This document shows, in pieces, positions 1-6,064 of a DNA stretch of 8,226 nucleotides (its first letter is position 1; each line of letters opens with the position of its first letter). A program made the translations under genes and the position numbers. The stretch covers positions 1 through 8,226 of the forward strand of contig JAGHVI010000201.1 in the NCBI GenBank assembly GCA_018064385.1, given 5' to 3'. The notes beneath the pieces are model-generated. The model ran no database searches, was not told the DNA's origin, and was given only the letters and a program-made list of their open reading frames with translations. The DNA is from Candidatus Minthenecus merdequi. GTDB taxonomy: Bacteria; Bacteroidota; Bacteroidia; Bacteroidales; Paludibacteraceae.

Positions 1-102
1 TGTCAGTCGGTCACAATGCCCGCATTGCTCCCTTCCTCCGCACAGCAATCTGCTAAAAATAAACTTCAAAATCGTCTCAACCTAATTAATAGAACCACCC
101 TT
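1..102. other. Upstream flank of the lipoprotein operon; possible 3' end of a preceding gene
   Basis: All three forward frames are open at the left edge. The frame beginning at base 3 ends with TAA at 54-56 and reads SVGHNARIAPFLRTAIC, which could be the last residues of an upstream + strand gene, but 17 residues are too few to name it. The frame of the downstream lipoprotein is also open to the edge, but residues encoded before base 103 would put a polar stretch in front of the signal peptide, so they are not considered translated. No TAnnTTTG box occurs here, so the operon promoter is either divergent from consensus or further upstream. Bases 57-102 are AT-rich and unassigned. Confidence 0.3.
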
Positions 103-1734
103 ATGAAAAATTTTTCTAACACAAAAAGAATGCTTGCAAGCCTTTGCACACTGTTTTTGGTGATTTTGCTGACGACTTCTTGCAAAAACAGGATTGAAGA
201 ACTTTTGGACGCTATACCAGCTGATTCTGATATAGTTGTCGTTGGTGATTTGAACACCATTGTTGAGTCAGCCGGCGGTTCAATCGAGGGTTCTAAGGTT
301 AATCTTCCGTCAAAAGTATCTGATTTAATAGAAAAAGAGGCTAAAGACATTGACAAAATGCTTTCATCGTTAAAGAGCAGTGGCATCAACCTGCAAACGT
401 GTGCATTAGTGACAAATTTCAAAGATGAAAGATTGACAGCCATTTTCAAACTGGACGACAAAGATAAATTCTTAAAATTTATAGAGTCTGAAGAATTCAA
501 TGAGAGTTCTGACGAAAATGGCATTGCTATTTATGAGCACAGTGATAACTATTACAGTGATTATTTTGCAATAAATGGGTCAGTTGCTTATTTTATACCG
601 GAAGTTAATAACGAAAGCGATTTAAAAGTAGAAAGATATTTTTCAGATTTTATCGATGAAGCAAACAGCAAGTCATTCCGTTCTACTGGAATGGGTAAAT
701 ACATTAAGGAAGGCAATGTCGGTGGCATTTCGATAAAACTTCCAAGCGATTTAAGACATCAACTTGCCAGAGAGAATGTTCCTTCTGAAATTACTGATAT
801 GTTCCGCGGTTATGTTTGCATGCGAGGCTCATTGAACGGGAATAAAGCACATATCACAATGAAATTTTTCGACGATGAAGGCAATCAAAGGACGGTTGAA
901 GATTTGAATGGCAATGTTAACCTTGAAACCCCAATCAATCGTGATGCCTTGGAGTATATGCACAAAGATGAATCTTTAATCTATGCAGTCAGCATAAAGG
1001 ATTTCGACTGGAAAAACTTTGACAAGATGGTTAATTCGTCAAATCCATCTTCAGACGAGCAAACTGCATTGATATTGGTAAAATCATATCTAGAAAGAAT
1101 TGATGGCACAATTGCTGTTGGTTTAGGTCTGACGAATGGCTTTTCGTCAATCGAGACACTCAATCACCCAGAACATCTTGACAACGATTTTGCAATGACT
1201 GTGGTAATCGAAATGAAGAGCGGCAAGGCAAGGTCTGTTATCAATGACATCAAGGCACTGCTTGACAACGAGCCGTCTTTTCCATACGAGAATACCTCAG
1301 ACGGCATAAGAATTACCATTCCAAACACGAGAAGAGGCGGCTATATCACCTGTCTGAATGTAGAGGAAAAGGGCGATTTCATAGTCATATCAAACCATAA
1401 TATCAAGAAAGGAAATTCCAAAATGAAGGACTTAGATGTTGACGACAAAAACCTTGTGCTTGCCTTAAACCTTCCAAAGAGTCATAAACTGATGGAAGAT
1501 CTTGGCATCAAGGATGATGTTGAAATGGTTCTAAGCACTACGCCTAAGGATATGGAAATAGCATTAGACTGCACGGTTGGCGATTCCGGCGAAAATGGTC
1601 TGATCAGTCTGATTATCAAGAACGGTATAAACATGTACGAAAGTCTCAACAACTATTATAGAAACAAACGTAAGACTGAATATTATTACGAGGATTATTA
1701 CGGTGAAGAAGCCATAGTAGAGGAATATTATTAA
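103..1734 (+). CDS. DUF4836-like lipoprotein
   Basis: This gene encodes a 543-residue envelope lipoprotein of unknown function. I chose the ATG at 103 because it puts a basic n-region (MKNFSNTKR) directly before a hydrophobic helix (about residues 10-23) and a lipobox, LLTTSC, with the lipidated cysteine at residue 27. The more upstream in-frame ATG at 16 would bury this signal behind 29 polar residues. The mature part starts with IPADSDIVVVGDLNTIVESAG (about 38-58), closely resembling the opening of DUF4836 proteins (IPADA.. followed by a beta strand and helix), and the length of about 540 agrees with that family. After Cys27 come K-N-R-I-E-E, only a weak match to the acidic surface-export signal of Bacteroidota lipoproteins, so inner face versus cell surface is open. 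The last 28 residues are unusual: nine tyrosines in YY/YYY clusters mixed with Glu/Asp, ending in EEYY. The gene is followed after 4 bases by an ABC ATPase and then an FtsX-like permease, so a role as the lipoprotein partner of that transporter is inferred. The family call rests on recall, not a search. Confidence 0.8.
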   Translation: MKNFSNTKRMLASLCTLFLVILLTTSCKNRIEELLDAIPADSDIVVVGDLNTIVESAGGSIEGSKVNLPSKVSDLIEKEAKDIDKMLSSLKSSGINLQTCALVTNFKDERLTAIFKLDDKDKFLKFIESEEFNESSDENGIAIYEHSDNYYSDYFAINGSVAYFIPEVNNESDLKVERYFSDFIDEANSKSFRSTGMGKYIKEGNVGGISIKLPSDLRHQLARENVPSEITDMFRGYVCMRGSLNGNKAHITMKFFDDEGNQRTVEDLNGNVNLETPINRDALEYMHKDESLIYAVSIKDFDWKNFDKMVNSSNPSSDEQTALILVKSYLERIDGTIAVGLGLTNGFSSIETLNHPEHLDNDFAMTVVIEMKSGKARSVINDIKALLDNEPSFPYENTSDGIRITIPNTRRGGYITCLNVEEKGDFIVISNHNIKKGNSKMKDLDVDDKNLVLALNLPKSHKLMEDLGIKDDVEMVLSTTPKDMEIALDCTVGDSGENGLISLIIKNGINMYESLNNYYRNKRKTEYYYEDYYGEEAIVEEYY

Positions 1735-1738
1735 GGTA

Positions 1739-2410
1739 ATGCAGAAAAGTATCGACAATATAACGGTCAGCGGTCTCCTTCCTTTGGTTTTCAGAGGTAT
1801 GGAGGCCACTGACCGTATAAGCAATTCGAATGTATGGCTGGTGCCGGAACTTGTGTTTGGTAAGGGATGCAGGGTTTGCATTCAAGCCGAGTCGGGCAGT
1901 GGCAAAACCTCTTTGCTGAATTTCATATTTGGTGCACGCCGGGATTACGTTGGCGACATTCGTTTCAACGGTCAGGACATTAGAAACCTTTCAATCAATG
2001 ATTGGTGCAGGGTTCGTCAATTCAACATTGCTATGTTGCCTCAAGAACTGAACCTTTTCCCCGAACTGACGGTGATGCAGAATCTGCGGTTGAAAAACAA
2101 CATCACAAATCACAAGAGCGAATCACAAATTATGGATATGCTGGAAAGATTGGGAATAAAAGAAAAAGCCGATGTCAGAGTAGAATTTCTGAGTGTCGGA
2201 CAGCAGCAACGTGTAGCACTGATCCGTTCGATTTGCCAACCCTTTGACTTCATTATGCTGGACGAACCCGTAAGTCATCTTGACCTCAAAAACAACGTGA
2301 TAATAGCCCGAATGATTGAAGAGGAGGCCACAGCCCAGGGTGCTGGAATAATTTCAACTTCAGTAGGGAATCCGCTCTTGCTTGCCAATGCACGCCAGAT
2401 AACTCTTTAG
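1739..2410 (+). CDS. ABC transporter ATP-binding protein (MacB/LolD/FtsE-like), non-canonical motifs
   Basis: This is a 223-residue single-domain ABC ATPase, the usual length for LolD/FtsE-type subunits, expected on the cytoplasmic side of the permease encoded next. Visible motifs: Walker A AESGSGKT (50-57), Q-loop at Gln102 (AMLPQELNLFPE), signature LSVGQQQR (151-158), Walker B FIMLDE (171-176) with Glu176 as the presumed catalytic base, and D-loop SHLD (179-182). Two features differ from typical active ATPases. The signature has Val where the second position of the GG pair is normally Gly (LSGGQ), and after His180 there is no histidine at all, so the H-loop histidine expected around 207-211 (segment STSVGN) is missing. 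Alanine at the first Walker A position is allowed by the usual [AG]xxxxGK[ST] pattern. The start follows the previous stop by 4 bases and the next gene starts 3 bases after this stop, so the three genes should be co-transcribed and translationally coupled. ATP hydrolysis may be slow or may follow a modified mechanism. Confidence 0.9.
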   Translation: MQKSIDNITVSGLLPLVFRGMEATDRISNSNVWLVPELVFGKGCRVCIQAESGSGKTSLLNFIFGARRDYVGDIRFNGQDIRNLSINDWCRVRQFNIAMLPQELNLFPELTVMQNLRLKNNITNHKSESQIMDMLERLGIKEKADVRVEFLSVGQQQRVALIRSICQPFDFIMLDEPVSHLDLKNNVIIARMIEEEATAQGAGIISTSVGNPLLLANARQITL

Positions 2411-2413
2411 TCT

Positions 2414-3664
2414 ATGAAGCAAAACAAACATAAGACTGAAATCCTCAGTCTGCTGAGGCGTAACATTTCGGTTGGTCAGATGACAGGTTATTTCATTGCA
2501 AATCTTGTTGGACTGACTGTGATTTTGGTTGGAACATTATTTTATTGTGATAGTCGGAATGACAGTTCCGCTACAGATAAATATTTTTCCAACAATTACA
2601 TAGTCATTTCCAAATGTGTCGAAGGAATAGGTTTCGCCCCAATCACCTTTTCCGAAGAAGAAGTGGCAGACCTCCAGAACCAGCCGTGGGTCAGGAAGAT
2701 TGGACGATTCACTGCATCAAACTTTGCTGTAAACGGCTCTGTTGCTATGGGAGGGAAGGAACTCTCGTCATATCTGTTCTTCGAATCCGTTCCTGATGAA
2801 TTCTTTGATATCAAGCCTGATGGTTGGTCTTTCACGCCAGGCGACTCACAAGTGCCGATTATCCTGTGCAAAGACTATCTCACCCTTTACAATTTTGGTT
2901 TTGCCATTCCACAGCGACTTCCACAACTGAGCGAAGAGGTGATAAGCGACATACCCATCAAATTGCGCCTCACCGGTGAAAATATGCAGTATGACGAAAT
3001 GCAGGCACGTATAGTCGGATTTTCGTCGCGTCTCAACACTGTAGCTGTTCCGCAAAGTTTTATGGACTGGGCAAATTCGCATTTTTCTTCCAGATTGCAG
3101 GAGCAGTCTGCCTCAAGGCTGATTGTCGAAATCGACCCAATGGCATCATCTGAAATGAAAAGTTATCTCGAAGAACATCTCATAGAGGTGGCTGGCGACA
3201 AACAGGACACCGGCAACATATCGCATTTTCTCAGCACAGTCTCGACAGTTGTGACCATAAATGGAATCGTCATTTGCCTTCTTGCCATCTTCATTCTTAT
3301 TCTCAGCATCTTCCTTTTGATACAGAAAAATCGCAAAATGCTTCGCAACCTCATTCTGCTCGGCTATCATCCTATCCGGGTGGGCAGATACTACGAGATA
3401 ATGGTTATTATCACCAACGTCCTCATTCTTTCGTTTGCACTCGTCTTTACATTCATTGCCCGTCCGTTCTGGGCAAAACAGTTGTTTCAAATCGGATTAG
3501 GTGGAGCCTCAGTAGCGCCAATGCTGACTGTTGCCTTCTCGTACCTGCTGGTTGTAACGGTTTTCGACATCATTATTATCCGCAACCATATTATGAAGAT
3601 TTGCCGTATTCAGGGTCAACCTTCAGGAACGGCACAACCGCCATCACCACAAGTCCGAGAATGA
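2414..3664 (+). CDS. FtsX/MacB-like ABC transporter permease
   Basis: This 416-residue membrane protein has the four-helix layout of the FtsX/MacB/LolC permease family: a cytoplasmic N-terminus, helix 1 at about 24-44, a large extracytoplasmic domain (about 45-276), helix 2 at about 277-303, helix 3 at about 327-350 and helix 4 at about 367-389. The segment between helices 2 and 3 (QKNRKMLRNLILLGYHPIRV, 304-323) matches the place and character of the cytoplasmic coupling region that follows helix 2 in FtsX-like proteins. It starts 3 bases after the ATPase stop, which pairs the two as one transporter. Proteins of this class usually do not pump through a pore but transmit ATP-driven motion to the periplasm (lipoprotein extraction, efflux, activation of cell-wall hydrolases). 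Which of these applies is not visible. After helix 4 the chain continues with a Pro/Gln/Ser-rich tail up to residue 416. The part from about residue 393 is encoded antisense to the end of the neighbouring MFS gene and is probably a late extension. Confidence 0.88.
   Translation: MKQNKHKTEILSLLRRNISVGQMTGYFIANLVGLTVILVGTLFYCDSRNDSSATDKYFSNNYIVISKCVEGIGFAPITFSEEEVADLQNQPWVRKIGRFTASNFAVNGSVAMGGKELSSYLFFESVPDEFFDIKPDGWSFTPGDSQVPIILCKDYLTLYNFGFAIPQRLPQLSEEVISDIPIKLRLTGENMQYDEMQARIVGFSSRLNTVAVPQSFMDWANSHFSSRLQEQSASRLIVEIDPMASSEMKSYLEEHLIEVAGDKQDTGNISHFLSTVSTVVTINGIVICLLAIFILILSIFLLIQKNRKMLRNLILLGYHPIRVGRYYEIMVIITNVLILSFALVFTFIARPFWAKQLFQIGLGGASVAPMLTVAFSYLLVVTVFDIIIIRNHIMKICRIQGQPSGTAQPPSPQVRE
3591..3664. 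other. 74-bp tail-to-tail coding overlap of permease and MFS genes
   Basis: The + strand permease stops with TGA at 3662-3664 and the - strand transporter stops with TAA read from 3593-3591, so 74 bases encode both proteins on opposite strands. On the transporter side this covers the end of the last helix region and the tail (ending LKVDPEYGKSS); on the permease side it covers a low-complexity Pro/Gln/Ser-rich tail. There is no space for a terminator between the two convergent units, so their transcripts must be complementary at the 3' ends unless termination lies within the coding regions. Confidence 0.9.
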
Positions 3665-4853
3665 AGACCAAAACAAAGAAGAGCAGATAGCCCATTTCCT
3701 CCTGCAGCCAACCTGCAATCATTCCCGGGAGCATCATTCCGAGAGCCATAAAGCCTGTGCTGATGGCAAAATGCGAAGTTTTGTACTTGCCTCGGGCTAT
3801 GTACATCAGATACAGTGTAAAGGCAGTGAAACCGAAGCCGTAACCGAGCTGTTCAAGCCCTACACAGATTCCAGTCACCCACAAGGACGAAGGCTGAGCG
3901 TATGCCAAATAGATATAGACCGCATTAGGCACAGCCATACAGAGCAGCATAAACCACAGCCAGTATTTCAAGCCCTTCCGCGACAAGGCATAACCACCGA
4001 GTATTCCACCTGCCACCATACAGAGCATACCGACAGTGCCGTCAACAACACCGCACTGCGCCTTGGTGAGTCCCATTCCCCCAACCGCGAGCGGATCGAG
4101 GAGAAACGGAGTCTTCATCCGGACCAGCATAGCCTCGCCAAGACGATATACGAGAATGAAAACCAAAGCAGGAAAGACAACACCCTTTTTGTTGAAGAAC
4201 GAGACAAAGACTTCAAACATCTGACCGAAAACTCTGTCAAGACCCATACGTTCAGCTCGGACAGTCTCGACCCCGGGCATCACGGAACGGTGATACAGCA
4301 TAATTGCAATAAAGAATCCCGCCATAATCAGGAAAACCAGCATCCACGAGTATGCGACGGAGGTATGACTCTGTATCAGTCCGACAACAATCAGCAGTGC
4401 TCCATTGCCCAACCACTGAGCGATTTTGTAAAACGTTGAACGAATGCCGATGAAGAAGGACTGCTCTCTTTGGTCAAGCGCCAGCATATAAAAGCCGTCT
4501 ATGGCAATGTCGTGCGTTGACGAACAGAACGCCATTATCCAGAATATGGCGATTGTCAGTTTGAAATAATAAGGGGCAGACAGTGCAAAGGCAATACCCG
4601 CCATACCTACGCCCAGCAGAGTCTGCATTGTCATAACCCACCAGCGCTTTGTTCTGAAGATATCAACAAAAGGAGACCAGAGCGGTTTGATTACCCAAGG
4701 AAGATAAAGCCAAGAGGTATAGAAGGCTATTTCAGTGTTCGAAACCCCGAAGTCCTTGTACATTGCTATGCTCAGAGTCATTATGATGGCATAAGGCAGA
4801 CCTTCGGCAATGTAAAGCGAAGGTACCCAGGACCAATTGTTTTTCTTTCGCAT
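3591..4853 (-). CDS. AmpG-like MFS transporter (PAT family)
   Basis: This encodes a 420-residue inner-membrane carrier with about 12 hydrophobic helices. Near the N-terminus it reads IAEGLPYAIIMTLSIAMYKD (15-34), followed by YTSWLYLPWVIKPLWSPFVD (45-64), the loop 2/3 region that in AmpG reads like LP...KFLWAPLMD. It also has SSTHDIAIDGF (111-121), the equivalent of the A-S-T-Q-D-I-A-I-D motif of AmpG. These place it in the peptide/acetyl-CoA/drug transporter branch of the MFS. AmpG imports anhydromuropeptides for cell-wall recycling; for this Bacteroidales version that substrate is an inference from similarity, and other amphipathic or sugar-peptide substrates are possible. The ATG at 4853 is preceded on its own strand by an A-rich leader without a Shine-Dalgarno sequence. 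The glycosyltransferase ends 70 bases upstream on the same strand. No TAnnTTTG box lies in that gap, so the gene may be read through from the glycosyltransferase promoter. Its 3' end overlaps the convergent permease gene. Confidence 0.85.
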   Translation of the reverse strand: MRKKNNWSWVPSLYIAEGLPYAIIMTLSIAMYKDFGVSNTEIAFYTSWLYLPWVIKPLWSPFVDIFRTKRWWVMTMQTLLGVGMAGIAFALSAPYYFKLTIAIFWIMAFCSSTHDIAIDGFYMLALDQREQSFFIGIRSTFYKIAQWLGNGALLIVVGLIQSHTSVAYSWMLVFLIMAGFFIAIMLYHRSVMPGVETVRAERMGLDRVFGQMFEVFVSFFNKKGVVFPALVFILVYRLGEAMLVRMKTPFLLDPLAVGGMGLTKAQCGVVDGTVGMLCMVAGGILGGYALSRKGLKYWLWFMLLCMAVPNAVYIYLAYAQPSSLWVTGICVGLEQLGYGFGFTAFTLYLMYIARGKYKTSHFAISTGFMALGMMLPGMIAGWLQEEMGYLLFFVLVFILGLVVMAVVPFLKVDPEYGKSS

Positions 4854-4854
4854 T

Positions 4855-4893
4855 TTTATATTTTGATTTTAGGGTGATTTATATTTTGATTTT
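4855..4893. repeat. Two 16-bp direct repeats upstream of the MFS gene
   Basis: The 16-mer TTTATATTTTGATTTT occurs exactly at 4855-4870 and again at 4878-4893, a period of 23 bases, just before the start of the transporter gene. On the coding (-) strand it reads AAAATCAAAATATAAA. It provides the A-rich leader expected at Bacteroidota translation starts and could be a tandem operator, but the sequence is low in complexity and no function is shown. Confidence 0.6.
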
Positions 4894-4923
4894 GGTCTCG
4901 TTTTTAATTCAACTTTGAACGCC

Positions 4924-5949
4924 CTACCTGCAAGCCCGCTGTATGATTTCGTTATAAACGGCAAAATATTCATCACCGACATTGCTGAAACTTATTTTCT
5001 GTTTACAGTGAATCTTCTCAACATTCTCCATTGCTTCAGCCAAACCGAGACAATCGCCCGGCTTCACTGTCTTTATTCTTCCTTCATACTCTCCGGCAAT
5101 ACCCACAGGTGTACTTATGATTTTCATTCCCACACTCATAGCCTCCTGCAAAACTACTGCCGCAGTCTCGAAGTTTGAAAACAGAATCAAACATTTATGC
5201 CTGCTCATCTCGCTGGCAACCTCCTCAGATTGCAGGACTCCTGCAAACCGCACATAATCATCCAATCCATAACTGACAGCCAGACGTTTGTTCTTGTCAA
5301 AATCCGGACCGTCACCCACCATAGTAAGTCTGAAATTGACACCCTTGTCACGCAGAATTCGGGCTGCTTCTATGATGCCTGTTACGTTTTTGGCACGGTC
5401 GCTGAAGCAGGATACGTGCAGAAAACTCATTTCGTTTTCGTCAGTATTGTCGGGAACATTGTCAAACACATCATCAACAACATTATGAATTACTCTGAAA
5501 TCCACATTATCCAACCCGCACTTTCGCATACTGCGTCTCAGCAATTCCGACACTGCCGTCACTGTCGAAGCTTCCGAAATGATTTTACGTGTCAGCCATC
5601 GGTATATTTTGCCAATCACAAATCGGTTACACAGCCCCAGATAGTCCCCATTTTCGTCCAAACAACCCGACCAACGTTCGGTTACTATGTACGGCACACC
5701 GTAGAATTTCTTCATCAGCAACGGCAGTATTCCCTGCTTTGTCGTAACATGAAGGTGTATCAAATCCGGTTTTCCCCACGATTTCATCACCATTCTGAAC
5801 TCTTTTAAGAAACTGAAAAAATTTACAGATGAAATCACACGGCAATCAATTCCCCGACGCTTTGTTTCAAGAAGAATTTTCTCGACAAAAAGACCTGACA
5901 TTGTGTCTTTTACAGAAGGATACCAAGGCGTGACAAATAAAACTTTCAT
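4924..5949 (-). CDS. GT4-type glycosyltransferase (GT-B fold)
   Basis: This encodes a 341-residue cytoplasmic or membrane-associated glycosyltransferase with two Rossmann-like domains. The N-terminal half begins MKVLFVTPWYPSVKDTMSGLFVEK, the usual acceptor-domain opening with a Gly-rich turn around Ser18-Gly19, and has DLIHLH (62-67) and VPYIVTERW (85-93). The C-terminal donor-binding half has the strand HVSCFSDRAKNV (178-189), with the Arg/Lys-Asn position typical of phosphate contacts, VGDGPD (211-216), and the EX7E motif E261...E269 in NFETAAVVLQEAMSVG. This supports retaining chemistry with a nucleotide-sugar donor; donor and acceptor cannot be predicted. No other polysaccharide genes are in the window, so it is an isolated enzyme here, possibly paired with the transporter downstream on the same strand. 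The start at 5949 lies 23 bases after a good -7 box on its strand. A short inverted repeat, CGCTG/CAGCG (5950-5954 and 5967-5971), lies directly before the start codon. Confidence 0.88.
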   Translation of the reverse strand: MKVLFVTPWYPSVKDTMSGLFVEKILLETKRRGIDCRVISSVNFFSFLKEFRMVMKSWGKPDLIHLHVTTKQGILPLLMKKFYGVPYIVTERWSGCLDENGDYLGLCNRFVIGKIYRWLTRKIISEASTVTAVSELLRRSMRKCGLDNVDFRVIHNVVDDVFDNVPDNTDENEMSFLHVSCFSDRAKNVTGIIEAARILRDKGVNFRLTMVGDGPDFDKNKRLAVSYGLDDYVRFAGVLQSEEVASEMSRHKCLILFSNFETAAVVLQEAMSVGMKIISTPVGIAGEYEGRIKTVKPGDCLGLAEAMENVEKIHCKQKISFSNVGDEYFAVYNEIIQRACR

Positions 5950-5972
5950 CGCTGTATTTAAGAAATCAGCGG

Positions 5973-5980
5973 CAAAGATA
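5973..5980 (-). promoter_or_regulatory. Bacteroidota -7 box for the glycosyltransferase gene
   Basis: On the - strand these bases read TATCTTTG, an exact match to the Bacteroidota TAnnTTTG -7 element, followed by C as is common. It is 23 bases before the ATG at 5949, giving a very short leader. No clear TTG -33 element is found 19-21 bases upstream of it. Confidence 0.65.
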
Positions 5981-6000
5981 CAAATTTTTTCCCATATTAC

Positions 6001-6031
6001 TTGTTTAATTGGAAAAAAGTTTTTAACTTTG
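6001..6031 (+). promoter_or_regulatory. Bacteroidota sigma-70 promoter for the large surface protein
   Basis: TTG at 6001-6003 is followed after 20 bases by TAACTTTG at 6024-6031, matching the Bacteroidota pattern of TTG, a 19-21 base spacer, and TAnnTTTG. Transcription should start a few bases after 6031, giving a leader of about 25 bases before the ATG at 6065. Confidence 0.7.
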
Positions 6032-6034
6032 CAC

Positions 6035-6058
6035 CAAAATATTTTGTCAAAACAAAAT
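6035..6058. repeat. AT-rich palindrome at the predicted transcription start
   Basis: CAAAATATTTTG at 6035-6046 is a perfect 12-bp palindrome, and its right arm (ATTTTG, 6041-6046) pairs again with CAAAAT at 6053-6058 over a 6-base spacer. It covers the predicted transcription start and leader of the surface protein gene, where a repressor site or a weak leader hairpin would act. The pairs are nearly all A-T, so chance in AT-rich DNA is likely. Confidence 0.4.
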
Positions 6059-6064
6059 CGCTAT

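Noticed and set aside
16..102. Upstream ATG at 16 as the lipoprotein start
   Set aside because: It would add 29 mostly polar residues before a complete lipoprotein signal peptide that starts properly at 103.
66..524. 152-codon open frame on the - strand
   Set aside because: It lies antisense to the signal peptide and first domain of the lipoprotein; the Ser/Leu-rich composition is typical of a reverse-strand shadow.
1888..1914. Ala50 in place of Gly in Walker A as a sign of a dead ATPase
   Set aside because: The standard Walker A pattern accepts Ala or Gly at this position, and the GSGKT core is intact.
3771..4439. 222-codon open frame on the + strand
   Set aside because: It is antisense to the AmpG-like transporter, whose helices and motifs are clear. 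The translated product is polar, rich in His, Gln and Arg, and resembles no family.
4908..4919. Inverted repeat TTCAA/TTGAA as terminator of the glycosyltransferase
   Set aside because: The loop is only 2 bases, the stem is 5 mostly A-T pairs, and on the transcribed strand no T-run follows.
5149..5156. TAGTTTTG on the - strand as an internal promoter for the MFS gene
   Set aside because: It matches TAnnTTTG but lies inside the conserved EX7E coding region about 300 bases from the start; a six-base fixed pattern is expected by chance.
5197..5808. 203-codon open frame on the + strand
   Set aside because: It is antisense to the glycosyltransferase, which has all expected GT4 motifs over this stretch.
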